Positions 28,706 to 39,638 of a stretch of 64,000 nucleotides of DNA are shown piece by piece. Both the position numbers and the translations under genes were made by a program. The DNA is from Asparagopsis taxiformis (taxonomy: Eukaryota; Rhodophyta; Florideophyceae; Bonnemaisoniales; Bonnemaisoniaceae), in assembly GCA_030407315.1 (NCBI GenBank), contig JALQPE010000232.1:1-64000 (forward strand). Direction: 5' to 3'. The notes beneath the pieces are model-generated. The model had not been told where the DNA came from and ran no database searches. It worked only from the letters and a program-made list of their open reading frames with translations. Positions within the stretch are counted from its first letter, which is position 1. Each line of letters opens with the position of its first letter.

Positions 28706-29137
28706 ATGCCCATCCCAACTCTCCCGACCACATACTCAGCCCAAACAATGTGCTCTGTCTCACCCGCACCTCCCCCTATCGAGAACCACGGCACAACTGT
28801 ACAATCAACGTTGTTGCTCCATCCTGCCCAGCGTTCGCACACAGTACAGACCTTTCGCCTATTCCACGAGCTCACGACGCCCATTGAGCCTCCGTCATTC
28901 AGTGACGTTTCAAACCTCACAACCCATCAAACACTGGTGACTGCCCCAGATGCTGTCTCATCTGCACACAGCGTCCGGACTGCAACACGAGCCTCTCGGA
29001 AGAGACGATGCAGTGCCATTGAATCGGACAGCGCCAGCGCCGACGCAAAGAATAACAGGCGCTGCATCCGCCGAAAAGCAGGCTTCGTGGGCTGGAGATT
29101 TCGCAATGGCCATAGGTCTGGTGCAACGCGCTGGTGA
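28706..29137 (+). CDS. Hypothetical basic protein, unit 1
   Basis: A 143-codon frame starting MPIPTLPTTYSAQTM. The first half is Ser/Thr/Pro-rich; then comes a basic RASRKRRCSAIES that looks like a nuclear-localisation signal. No family recognised. It overlaps an open frame on the other strand of similar length, so it may be chance. Its counterparts at 45697-46128 and 60091-60522 are copies by duplication and give no independent support. Confidence 0.22.
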   Translation: MPIPTLPTTYSAQTMCSVSPAPPPIENHGTTVQSTLLLHPAQRSHTVQTFRLFHELTTPIEPPSFSDVSNLTTHQTLVTAPDAVSSAHSVRTATRASRKRRCSAIESDSASADAKNNRRCIRRKAGFVGWRFRNGHRSGATRW

Positions 29138-29956
29138 AATCTTCACTTTGGTCACGTCCTGGAATGGTTCGGGCGCGAGGTTGGATTGATGTCACGACGG
29201 AGATAGGGTGGCATGGTTCGCATCGCGTTATATCTTGTAGGCTTTGTGTGCCTCGGGCGGATGGGCTGAGTGAGAAGAGACTGTCCAGACGGGACTGGCA
29301 GTGGCGATGTATGGGGTGGGTGAGTGGGTGAAGAGGAGAGAGGAAATGTGAATAATGATTTATTTTTGGGGCATTGTGAATAGCTGTTGTTAGCATTAGT
29401 GGATACATGTTTGCAAGCAATTAAATTGAACAAATTGCAATTGGAAGAATCCAACTACGCGTCGAGAAGAGTACTGCAGCTCAGGGAGTATCCATCGACA
29501 GCGTCGGAGAAGCTGCCAAGTAATTTTGAGCGGAAGGGTAGCAGACAACAGTAAACTGCAACTATCGACCCAAGTTTCGACGTGGATCAAATCTGATGGG
29601 CGCTCCTGCGCAGCACAATCTTATCTGAGATTTGAATTCAAATTTCAAATTCTGGATTGTTGACGAAACACGTGTAAGAGGCAATTGCATCTCAATTCGC
29701 ATTGATCTCAGATGCACGAGTCTGCATTGGTCGACAGCACAGTAACCTGCGTTTTCTTAGCACGGTCAAGTTTTTGCTTTACAACAAAATTTAAATCTAC
29801 TAAATTTAATTGTGGATTTAATGGATTGTGTGAAGCTTGAGAGTCCGATGCCCTCTCTTGTTTATTGATCCGGCCTCGGAGCTATAAATATCGAAGGATT
29901 AGTTAATTGTCATTGCGGTGAGGAGACGAGATTTGTCTTCACAGATTGGAAATGGC
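29138..29956. other. Host sequence left of the MULE, with TATA-like box
   Basis: AT-rich sequence without a gene. tataaata at 29883-29890 lies about 65 bases before the MULE/hAT target duplication. In units 2 and 3 the same box (46874-46881, 61268-61275) sits directly upstream of the MULE left end. Confidence 0.4.
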
Positions 29957-32548
29957 TAGGGGTGTTCACGGTCCTGGTTAACCGTGGTTCGGACCAGTTT
30001 GGAAGTAAATGACTGGTCCCCGTAACCGTCACTCCTATGCGAAGAAAAGTCCTGACCTATTGCTCGTAATATTCAGTCCAGCCCTTACCAAGGATTTCAG
30101 ATTTCCAGTCTCAAAGTAAAGACACCTTACGGTCCGTGGTCCGGTCACACAAACACGTTCATCGCAGTGGTCTTCATTCGGTCCGAAACAGGATCCTGCC
30201 ATTCAGAATCTTGTTCCGAATTCGAAACTTTTGAATCCGGGTTTGCAGATTTGAACCGTGGCGTCATTCAGCATTCCCCTCCTGTCCGTCGCTGGTTTGA
30301 ACCCAATAACAACAAAAACACCTTCTCAAACTACGCGTTGATCGAAACCTGTCCAGGCTAGAACCCATTCTTGATCAAAACCAATATGGTCACGGACGAC
30401 TCTGCGAACCAACTCGATGAAACAGCAAACACGCCACTCAGTTCAATACCAACTGAAGTCGCACCTCGCCTCTCAACCAAACGTCGAAAAAGCGCTGTTT
30501 GGGAGTACTTCAAATTCAATCAGACGGATAACAAGACCGAGTTGAAATGTATCATCTGTTCCAAAATATTCAGCGTCAATAGTGGAACAAGTACTCTCAA
30601 GCGCCATGCAAAAGTACACGGTTTCATGCTAGAAAGTGTACAGACGACAATGAGCGTGGATGGTAATCTTCTTAGCGCAGGATCGAGCTCTGTGCCAAGA
30701 GTTGAATTCAATGAACGGATTACTAAGCAGCTTTGCCGTTGGGTTGTATCGAATTCTCTCCCTTTCTCTATTGTGCAACACAGTGAGTTCATCAAGTTTG
30801 TTAAACTGCTTGATAGCGAATACAAGATACCAAGTCGGGTTACAATGCAACGTCGGATTGTCTCAGAAACTGAACAAGCGAGAATATTGGTGCAATCTGC
30901 TATTAAAAATGCACCCGGAATGATTTCAATGACCACAGATGCATGGTCATCCAGGACATTCAAGGGGTATATGTGCGTCACTGCACATTACATTGATGAT
31001 AATTGGAACATGAAGGGAATTGTTCTGGACTTCTTGCGTTTCCAAACACCGCACACAGGAGAATCAGCTTCCAACTTACTTCTAGAAGTTATGGAGAAGT
31101 GGAATTTGAAGTCCAAAGTTCGTGCAATCACCTCCGACAACGGATCTGATATTGTGGCTGGAATATCTCATCTATACCAACGTGTTTTCACTAGCGGAAG
31201 TCATAGATCTATACGAGATTTCCATGTACGGTGCATTGCTCATGTTGTGAACCTTGCGGTAAGGGAGTGCCTTTCACAAGTTCATAGCGAGATTCAAGCG
31301 ATCAGAGCACTTCTGAACTCAATACGGAGCTCTACGAAGCGGAGAGATCTGTTTGAAAGAGTTAGAGATGAAATGGGAGAGGTTCATACGCACTGCCCCG
31401 GTCTTGATGTTGTTACAAGGTGGTCGTCAACTTTTAATATGATACAAGACGCCTACAACGCTCGGAATGTGCTAAACAGTGTTTCCAGTAGGCTTCCAGA
31501 ACTTTCCTCGCATGTTATATCTGAAGAAGAGTGGGAAAGAGCAAAATGCATATGTGATTTCCTAAAAACGGCTGCCAGCATTACTGAGAATCAGTCCGGA
31601 CAAAATTATGTGACGATTAGTATAAGCTCTATGGCATACAAATTACTCATGCAAAAGTGCCAGTCTCGTATTGACTCAAATGACCAGGCCACCAAGCCTA
31701 TTGCCAGTACAATGCTCCGTAAGTTGAAGTCTTATGAGTCAATAATATGCTCTGACATGGCCATCTTGGCAAAGGTCGTTGATCCTCGTATTCCGAATGA
31801 TGTACTTCGAGATAGTGATATTTTGTATAAGTGGGTTGATCTGCCGGATAATGGAGAATTGGAAGTAATACACAGTACAGAACAAGGTTCCGGGACTAAG
31901 TCTCTATTTGATTTGGTTTTGGAGAATGAACAGACTCCGTTACGTGCAGACAGTAACGAAATATCTATGTTTCTAAGGGCAACAGCACTTGGTGATTACA
32001 ATGCAGATCCTTTACAGTGGTGGAAGGCAAACCAAAATCGCTTCCCAAACATTGCCAGGGTTGCAAGGGATGTGCTTGCTATTCAGCCATCCTCAGTTGC
32101 CAGTGAATCTGTGTTCTCCTGTTCCGGAAATATTGTTACAGCGCAGAGGACGCTGCTTAGTGATTCTTCAATTATTTCGTGTATTCTTCTCCAGTCCTGG
32201 AATAAGTTTCTAAGCTAGTGTGCGATTAAACATGGTTCGGTTCGCAGTCCGGAACATGATTCTGGGTAGTTCCAGTCCTCATAATTTCATAACAGTTTAT
32301 GATTTCAAATCAGAACGCGGTTCTGGTCCAGTCTGCTACTTCTGCCAGTTATTCTAGTCCGGATACCTCCGTGTAATAAACGGTTTTTGGTCCAGTTATG
32401 AGGGGTTGGGAGAATTCCTGAGTTCCAAGTATGGTGCAGCTTGGAAGAATGGTGTGCAGTCACGTTACCTGTCACACAAATGGTGGGCAAGTCTAGAACG
32501 GTCAAAATTTGGAATTTGAGGACCAAAAGGGGACTGTGAACATCCCTA
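29957..32548 (+). mobile_element. hAT DNA transposon, intact
   Basis: 2,592 bp with imperfect 15-bp inverted ends (TAGGGGTGTTCACGG left; right-end complement TAGGGATGTTCACAG) and a perfect 8-bp TSD gaaatggc (29949-29956 and 32549-32556), the length typical of hAT. Units 2 and 3 show the uninterrupted site ttggaaatggctaaaacc. Subterminal regions carry repeated GGTCC/GGACC-type words that may bind transposase. Confidence 0.95.
30386..32218 (+). CDS. hAT transposase
   Basis: 610 residues from the ATG at 30386, uninterrupted. An N-terminal BED zinc finger (W39, C55-x2-C58 ... H74-x3-H78) binds the ends. The RNase H-fold catalytic triad is visible: D185 in MTTDAWSS, D251 in ITSDNGSD, E574 in VASESVFS, with C283-x2-H286 (RCIAHVVNLA) in the expected place. 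The C-terminal hAT dimerisation block reads DPLQWWKANQNRFPNIARVA...LLSDSSIIS. An intact ORF, matching ends and a perfect TSD suggest a recent and possibly active copy. Confidence 0.95.
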   Translation: MVTDDSANQLDETANTPLSSIPTEVAPRLSTKRRKSAVWEYFKFNQTDNKTELKCIICSKIFSVNSGTSTLKRHAKVHGFMLESVQTTMSVDGNLLSAGSSSVPRVEFNERITKQLCRWVVSNSLPFSIVQHSEFIKFVKLLDSEYKIPSRVTMQRRIVSETEQARILVQSAIKNAPGMISMTTDAWSSRTFKGYMCVTAHYIDDNWNMKGIVLDFLRFQTPHTGESASNLLLEVMEKWNLKSKVRAITSDNGSDIVAGISHLYQRVFTSGSHRSIRDFHVRCIAHVVNLAVRECLSQVHSEIQAIRALLNSIRSSTKRRDLFERVRDEMGEVHTHCPGLDVVTRWSSTFNMIQDAYNARNVLNSVSSRLPELSSHVISEEEWERAKCICDFLKTAASITENQSGQNYVTISISSMAYKLLMQKCQSRIDSNDQATKPIASTMLRKLKSYESIICSDMAILAKVVDPRIPNDVLRDSDILYKWVDLPDNGELEVIHSTEQGSGTKSLFDLVLENEQTPLRADSNEISMFLRATALGDYNADPLQWWKANQNRFPNIARVARDVLAIQPSSVASESVFSCSGNIVTAQRTLLSDSSIISCILLQSWNKFLS

Positions 32549-32599
32549 GAAATGGCTAAAACCGGCAATACAAAATACAGTGCCGATAACGGCGAGGGC

Positions 32600-33312
32600 A
32601 CAATCTACATCGATGTAAATGATGTATGTATGATACGCTCTTCCCCATTAAAATATGTCCATATTCATAGCTCTTCCCTCTCCACCTGTCAGTACGAGGG
32701 GATTCCTCCAATGGGCCAAACAACACTCTATTGGCTAGAGAAAACGCCCACATGGTAGCCTTTCCTATCTTCGAAAGTATCCTCGTCGAGCCGGCGAGAC
32801 ATGATGGCAAGATGTAACGGCTTAGTGAAAGTGTCACGTTGAACGGACGGCGGTCAATGGGTCCCAGTGGTCCTGGCCGGCCCATTTACAAACCGACCGA
32901 TTCCATTGATGTCCCAGACCTCGAATCCAAGAGACAGTGGCATCAGGCACTGTCTATAGTCGCAATCTCGGCAGTCTCTCGAAACACTCAGGGGATTAGA
33001 AAGGAATTCGGGAAACACACACAGTAGAAGAAACTCACGCTGGAATGAGAGTGTGGGTACGCGGGTCGCAGGTACGAAAGGTAAGAAAAGAAGACCATAT
33101 TGTGATAATGTATCGCTGTTCACTTTCCTTTCTTGCGTTCGAAGAGGATATGAAGATGTGTAAAGAGCCGCTGACACACAGAATCCATTAATCTAACCTG
33201 TTCTTTACTTGGCTGAATATTGAAATGTCACAGAGACTATTGACCTTGTTAAAGTTTGATCCTCATTCAACTATTTCGCGTATTGAAACAGAACAGGTGA
33301 CAGTACTCTACA
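32600..33312 (+). other. MULE-1 5' region
   Basis: Non-coding lead to the protease gene. It contains an 8-bp stem (agacagtg/cactgtct, 32932-32955). No clear promoter seen. Confidence 0.4.
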
Positions 33313-34578
33313 ATGAATCCTCATATTCACGAGTCTGATTATATTAGAAGCTTCAAGAATAAGCTTCGAGAAATGGAGGTATGTGAAAAAGAAGGAGACG
33401 AAGAGCATGTGAACAGATACCTCATGCATCTTTTGTCTATCACGAGTAAGAAAGACATAGCTGGGGCTTGGATAAACCAAGCAGGAAGTAACAAAATGAT
33501 GGACGGTCATATTTTACTCTCTGGATTGTCACAGTTTCGATTTGGAGAGAACGTGGTTGTGCTTGGTCCAAACACATCTCAACTGTTTTCTGCGCTCACT
33601 GCAATGCGGAACAGGACAGGTAAAAGGTTAAAAATTTCCAGTCGAGTTCAGGAAAGTTTAACCGATGCGTGGATTGATAAGAGAAAAGGTATGAGCTTGA
33701 TTTTCGCTGTTAACATCTCACAATCTCACTGGGGTGGGGTATACGCAATTGGAAATGACAAAAACAAAGGGGGGAAGATCTATTGGGGAGATAGCATGGC
33801 GTCCAGCCCGCCCTCGAATCTTCTATCCGTCGTGAAAGATTTCATGGAAGACTGTGATATTGAAGGGCGATGGGAAGTTCATAGCGAAAATTATATGACA
33901 GATATATTGAACTATAGAATCCAAACAGATGGGTTCAGTTGCGGATTCTACTTCCTCTGCTCCCTTCGAAGATTTGCGGCCAGTCATGATCTTCCGAAAA
34001 GGACTTTTATGACAGCAGGAAGTGATATTTCGGAGGAAATTCGTGAGTTATGTACAAGAATACTTGTGGAGGCAATCATTGAACTGGGTAGAAACTTGGG
34101 AGCTAATATGGCAGTTACTGATGTTCAAGTATGTGAGTTTTTGGCTTCAAAGCTAGCCAGACACTGTATGCTTAGGTATGAGCACGGCAAAAACCCATGG
34201 AGTTCCGGAATTGCAGATGTGATCGAGATTGAAGATAGCAAAAACAAAACTGAAAAGAGCGAAAGAAAGAGAAGAATAGAAGATGAATTGATGAAGGATG
34301 AATTTGTGGAGAATCGAAAGAAAAGAAAGGTTGATTCTAACAAGCCCCAAGAAGAAACAAATAATGAATGCGATGTGAAGTCGAGCGATTCTCAGAAGAC
34401 GGTAAGTCAATCTAATTTCGCGAAGATGCCGTTTGAAGAAATCACAGAAGACGATGTTATAAGGAGAGCAAATCATAGACATAACGCAACTACTTCTCCT
34501 GTAGTTGATATGAATCTCAATTCCACTCACAATGTAGATGGTTTCAATGTCAGTCCTGATGTCCTTCATGCCGATTAA
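33313..34578 (+). CDS. Ulp1-like C48 cysteine protease of MULE-1 (intact copy)
   Basis: 421 residues. The C48 catalytic set is present in order: H139 in QSHWGGVY, D160 in IYWGDSM, Q204 and C210 in IQTDGFSCGFYFL. This family cleaves SUMO or related ubiquitin-like tails. Capture of Ulp1-like genes by MULEs is known from plants (Kaonashi/KI-MULE). The C-terminal third is Lys/Glu-rich with a likely nuclear signal (RKKRKVDSNK). The stop lies 15 bases before the transposase ATG, so both may be read from one transcript. Units 2 and 3 have a 1-bp deletion in the G run near 33769-33775. Confidence 0.88.
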   Translation: MNPHIHESDYIRSFKNKLREMEVCEKEGDEEHVNRYLMHLLSITSKKDIAGAWINQAGSNKMMDGHILLSGLSQFRFGENVVVLGPNTSQLFSALTAMRNRTGKRLKISSRVQESLTDAWIDKRKGMSLIFAVNISQSHWGGVYAIGNDKNKGGKIYWGDSMASSPPSNLLSVVKDFMEDCDIEGRWEVHSENYMTDILNYRIQTDGFSCGFYFLCSLRRFAASHDLPKRTFMTAGSDISEEIRELCTRILVEAIIELGRNLGANMAVTDVQVCEFLASKLARHCMLRYEHGKNPWSSGIADVIEIEDSKNKTEKSERKRRIEDELMKDEFVENRKKRKVDSNKPQEETNNECDVKSSDSQKTVSQSNFAKMPFEEITEDDVIRRANHRHNATTSPVVDMNLNSTHNVDGFNVSPDVLHAD

Positions 34579-34593
34579 AATCCCAGAGATGAT

Positions 34594-37500
34594 ATGATCG
34601 GGACCGTTTGTAGAAAAATCTCAAACGCGGGCGGTAAAATTCATAACGATGGTACCCTGCTGAAACATACAATGGCTGTGTACAGAGCTGAATCTGTCAA
34701 TAATTCAGCTGAAATATCTCCTTCACAGAATGTTGCGATTCGGCACGGTAACTGTTCCTTGAAACGATCCAATGTTCCACGTATTCTTTCGCACGGAGTA
34801 GTTCCTAATGGGCATAAATTGAAGGAAGTACTTCAGAAGAACCCATATCCCCCAGTGCCTCCCAACAATCATTTCGAGCGGAACAATCAGGAGATGACTA
34901 TGAAGCAATGCAGGCACATGAACATAGCATTACCTCATAGTAGGCAAATTGACTCCGTGGCGTATACATTTCCCTCGATTAATGAACCATCATGCCATCG
35001 GCCTCATCCTATGTCAGTTTACAGTTCTCCGGGTACCTTACAACAGGGAGGAAATGGTGGAGAACGATCACAACCCAATTTATCGCTTGATGAGTACAAC
35101 GAAGCTCTCATTACCACAAAGTCCCTCCCCGTGACCCACTTAAAATCAAATTTGGTTAAAACGCACGAAAGTATCGTCTTGAGTCAACAGGAAACGATCA
35201 TTTGTGGGTCGCAGGACAGACCATGCATCCAAAAAAAATCGCTTGATCTGGAAAATCCCGGGACTGCTAATGTTATCTCCCCGAATAAGTTTTCTTCTCC
35301 TGGAATCGTTTGCGAAGATGTATGGAGGTCTATACCTCACGGTAATGGACCTTTTCAAAGTCAATTTCCTAATGAACCTCAGCAACCACCAAACCAATCC
35401 CAATCTGGAACTGTCCCCATTCTTGGTCATTGCAATTCATCTTTCCGATCATTTCTCCCTAATCCAATACAACTTGAATTGAACAAAGGAAGGAATGGGA
35501 ATGATGCAGGGAATTCGGTTTCTCCTTCAGACATGGTCGCCAAAAGTAAGCACCTAAGCATTTGGAATGAAGCGAAAAGTCCAGCAGATGTGGACCTTCC
35601 AGCCTCCCCGAACAATTCTTCATTGCAAAGGAAGGAAGAACGAGCCTGGTACTCATTCTCTTCTGTTGATGGCATATATGCCAACGTTGGAATGAGTATA
35701 GAGAAATTCGTAACTCATCTACTCGAACACGGCGAGATGTTTGGCGCTGTAACTTGTTTCGAAATGTCATCAGGTAGTTTCTTTTCTGTACGAATCCGAA
35801 TGCGCTGTCTCGAGTACCATAGAGCATGTAAGTGCAAATGCACACTCACAGCTTTCCGATACAGAAGAGGAGGAGTGTGGCGCGTTGAGCGTCGTCACGA
35901 TCATTCTCATGACTACGTTCCTAAACCCTCAACCAGGCAGTCTGCCATTCTTTCAAAGCTCAGACAGGAAGACGGCCGGCTTAACTATAAGGCCATAGGA
36001 GGTCAAGACTGTGAGAGAACCGAAAATATGGCAGTTGATGACATCAGGGAAGACCACGAAGGCGGCAGAAATCAAATGAACAAATTCAGTCCGAATCCGC
36101 AATGTGCCCGAGCACCTAATGAATCAACGAATTGTCTACGCCCGATACTGGACGGGAATTTGCTTTCGTCGTACTCTGATGAAGGAGAATTTGAAAGAAA
36201 TAGTGAAAGAACAGGTAACAAATCTGATGTACAGGAGAATATAATTGATCCCAGGCTTTCTCCGTGTCGTTCTCCCGCCGAAGATCGCGGAACTTTTTCT
36301 CTACCGGAAGGTTCCATGAATAATTCGGAGCTTCTTGGTATGGAAAATGTGACTAGAGGAGCTTCTCATGTTCCAAAAGTCTCTAGAGGTGAGCCTACAC
36401 GAGGGAACAATGAAATTCTAGCAAGTCAGAGTAACGAAGAACATTTAAAAGAGTCTATGCATGACTCTGTCAGAATTGCAATGGAATGTTTTGTGCGGTC
36501 TTTGGAACATCGAGGAAGACAAGAAATACTGCCTTCCTTGAAACATATTTCAGAATCATGTGGATTCTCTCTTCGGGTAAGGTCATCCTGTTACTATTCC
36601 ACCTCTGACTCTCCCTTTGACAAGAGCCTCAAAATTCTCAAAAAGGCTATAATGGAATGTCGAGCAGAAAGTTGCCGCTTCAAGTGTTTCATTCACGGTG
36701 TATGTGAGGGTGAACATGTTCAGAGGGGTAGCGGAAAAAGTGAAGAAAGGCAAGACACAGAACATGAGGGCGAGGTTTGTAGTATGCAAAATCCATCTGT
36801 ACCAACTCAAGCTACAACTCGACCCAGAATGATACAGTACACACTAAGCTTCTCGGCACTTGGACACTCCTGTAGCCCCGACACTACAATAATGGAAAGA
36901 ACCGTTCCTCCAAAAGTTCTGAGTGAGGCCATTAATATGCGAGTATCCTACATGCGCCCTCTGGAGATAATTCGCTATTTGGAAGACAAATATTCTATCT
37001 TGATTGACAAGAACTTATTCAAGAGACGATTAGACTACGTCATGCGTACTCTCCACCCAGCCCATGCTGATTGTTCTCAACTGATGGCAAACCTTTCCTC
37101 TATGAAGGAAGATGAAAAGAACTTTTTCTATGTTGCCAATGTGGGCAGCGAAAACAAACTTCACTCTGTATGTTTTGCTCTACCGGAATGGAGAGAGGAC
37201 TATAAGCGGTATGGAGTTGTTCCTGGTATTAGCATTGATGGGAAGGCCATTGCAAACCGTTATGATCTTCCAATGTTTACGGTGAATGGGCGAACGAATT
37301 ATGGTAAGACATGCATTTTCATGGTCTCATTTTTGGCAAGCCAAACTAGTCAAGAAATCAAGTGGTGCTTGCAAATGTTCAAAAGATGTCATGGAATTCC
37401 TCCCAAGATAATAACGCTGGATCAAGACATGGCTGGCATAAATGCCGCAAAGGAAGTCTTTCCCACATCCTTTCTCATTCTAGATGAATTCCACGTGAAT

Positions 37501-39638
37501 CAGAATCAGAAGAAAAACGTATCTTCTTTCTTGACTAAAAAGAACAGGACCCATATGTGTCGGGAGATGAGCAATGACCTCTTTTCGTTACGGGAGAGCC
37601 AGAATGAAGACGCGTTCTATCGAAAAAGGGATGAGTTTGAAAAAAATGGTTCGGTCAGGGTGCCAATCGGCCAGATATCCCGCGATGGTACAAAGGTCTT
37701 TATCACGACAAGCCAGAAATTATAGTGCATTGCTTCAATAGAATGCGCTGTGGGCTTCGCTTTGCATTCCAAGGAAGTGGATTTACTGAAGCTTTCAATT
37801 CATTCTACAAGAGTTTCATAATAGACAGAAGAGTACAGCTACGAAATGTTCCCAAGGAGCTGAAGAGATATACTGGAGAGCGATTGCGGGAGCGAGAAAG
37901 GGAACTTCAAAAAACCAACAAAAATCTCATGGTAGCTTTGCAAGCTACACTGCTCGTAGAGAGAGGTATAGAAGCAGGTTTATTTTTGCAAACGTTTACT
38001 GAATATGCTGTTCGGATGTTCTTGAATGACGTTCATCCAAAAATCGGGAAATGGTCCATAGTAAGGCATAAAATTGACTCCCATACGAGAAGAGGTGATG
38101 TCAGCCACGGATCAGGAAATTTCTCGTCCGCTTTACAACAGGCAGGCAGTGACATTTTTTCAAATCGAAATGGGCACGGAGTTACATTCTTTTTGAAAGC
38201 TCTAAGCGCGGAAGAAAATGGATTGAGTTCATTCACAGAGGTTCGTGTTTGGATGACTGAGACAAATGGCGAAAAGTGTATGAGCGCTGCATGTAGTTGT
38301 TACTTCATGCGCAGTGCAGGAATTCCATGTCAGCATGTAACACATGTCGTAGCTCGATACACAGAGTATTGCAGTTCAAACGTTTCTATTTACGCCGCAG
38401 TAGGAACAGACAAGCCTCCAAGGCTACACAACTTATTCCATTGCTACTGGAAAAACAATCCTACAGAATGGGTTTCGGTCCTAGCGCTGACAAGATATAG
38501 TACAGTGGCACCGGAAATTGCTACGGCAGAGAGTTCTTTTTGTGAAGTGTTCCAGAATCATGAGAGTCCAGAGACAGATGAAAAGCGAAGAGAGTTCTGT
38601 GAAGCTTTATACTGGTGTGATGTCAGAGCACTCGTAGACCAAATGGCTCGTTTCTCATATTCACGCGGTTCAAAATATACAGGGGCTTTTCTTCACATCT
38701 TGAGGACTTGCAAGGATCAAATGTCACGAAATGTACTGCCTGGAACTGCTCCTACATCCCAAAACCCACTATTCGTTCCTCCCAGTTTTGGAGAGATTAG
38801 AACTTCAGAAAATTGCACACAAAGTACCGCTCCCGGCCCACTACGTGAATATACTGCTGGAAAAAGTGTTCAGAACCCTAATATAGGACGTAGGGGAAAT
38901 CCGGGGTCAAATCAAAGAGCACGTTCATCGCTAGAGCCTAAGAGAGGGCGCCGTCGCGCTACACGAGGGGATAAGAGACGATACATGAGGCAAGCTTCAC
39001 CAATTGTTTCTCCGGCCGAACAAAAACAACTCTCAGCAAATATCCAGATCCTCCCACAGAGGAGCTCTTCACAAGCCACAGCAATGTCTTCAGCATTCAA
39101 ACCACCTCTTTCACAGATTTTTGGTGACGACAGAGTCCAGGAACATCACCTCCACTTCCCAAACCAGAGTCAGCATCGCATTCAACTTCTTTCTGGGCAT
39201 TCCAGTACTGTCCCCAACATTCAGAGCTCACAAAACCATACTATCCAAAACACACCCACCAAAACACAGTATCCAAATACTATTGAACCTTTTCAGAGCC
39301 AGACTGAAAATTTCAGCTCTGTTCATTACTCCCCTCCGCCAATAATGCAACACAACACCCCTGTTCTGAAGAAATCGCCACATGGACAAATTCCTGGCCT
39401 TCAAATCCTGACCAGTGCCCCGTCGATGGTTTTATCACAACAAAACCTTCCCTTGTCGACAAACTTAATCAGTGGTACAGCTTCTTCAGTTCCTTTAGAC
39501 CACCAGAACTATCATATCCGAGAAATAACCAACAACCATAATCGAAATGTACAGAACGGAACATTGCAAAATAATGGGGGATCCTCTATCCAAGATATTA
39601 TCAACAAATCTGTCGACTTTGTAGGAGGCCTTCCTTAA
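34594..39638 (+). CDS. MULE-1 transposase, in two frames offset by -1
   Basis: Frame 0 runs 34594-37725 and the -1 frame is open from 37641 to 39638. N-terminal residues 1-340 are low-complexity. A zinc-binding WRKY/GCM1-like domain follows (C405 ... H435, H437, H439; RRHDHSHD). The MULE catalytic core has D882 (GISIDGKAI) and D943 (ITLDQDMAG), then DEFHVNQNQ. The third acidic residue lies in the second frame (GSGFTEAFNSFYKSF), followed there by a SWIM zinc finger (CSC...GIPCQH) and a disordered tail. At 37640-37647 the frame-0 codons gaA AAA AAT form a possible -1 slippery site just after the last -1-frame stop (37638). Shifting there gives about 1,681 residues; otherwise it is a pseudogene. 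Confidence 0.8.
37640..37647 (+). promoter_or_regulatory. Possible -1 frameshift site A_AAA_AAT in the MULE-1 transposase
   Basis: Seven A followed by T, phased as X_XXY_YYZ relative to frame 0. It sits at the start of the 82-base overlap between the two open frames (stops TGA 37638 and TAG 37723). No strong downstream hairpin was obvious. A plain indel in the A run is the alternative. Confidence 0.35.

Noticed and set aside
28917..29420. 167-codon minus-strand frame opposite the hypothetical basic protein
   Set aside because: No domain, no composition bias typical of protein; conserved between units only because of recent duplication.
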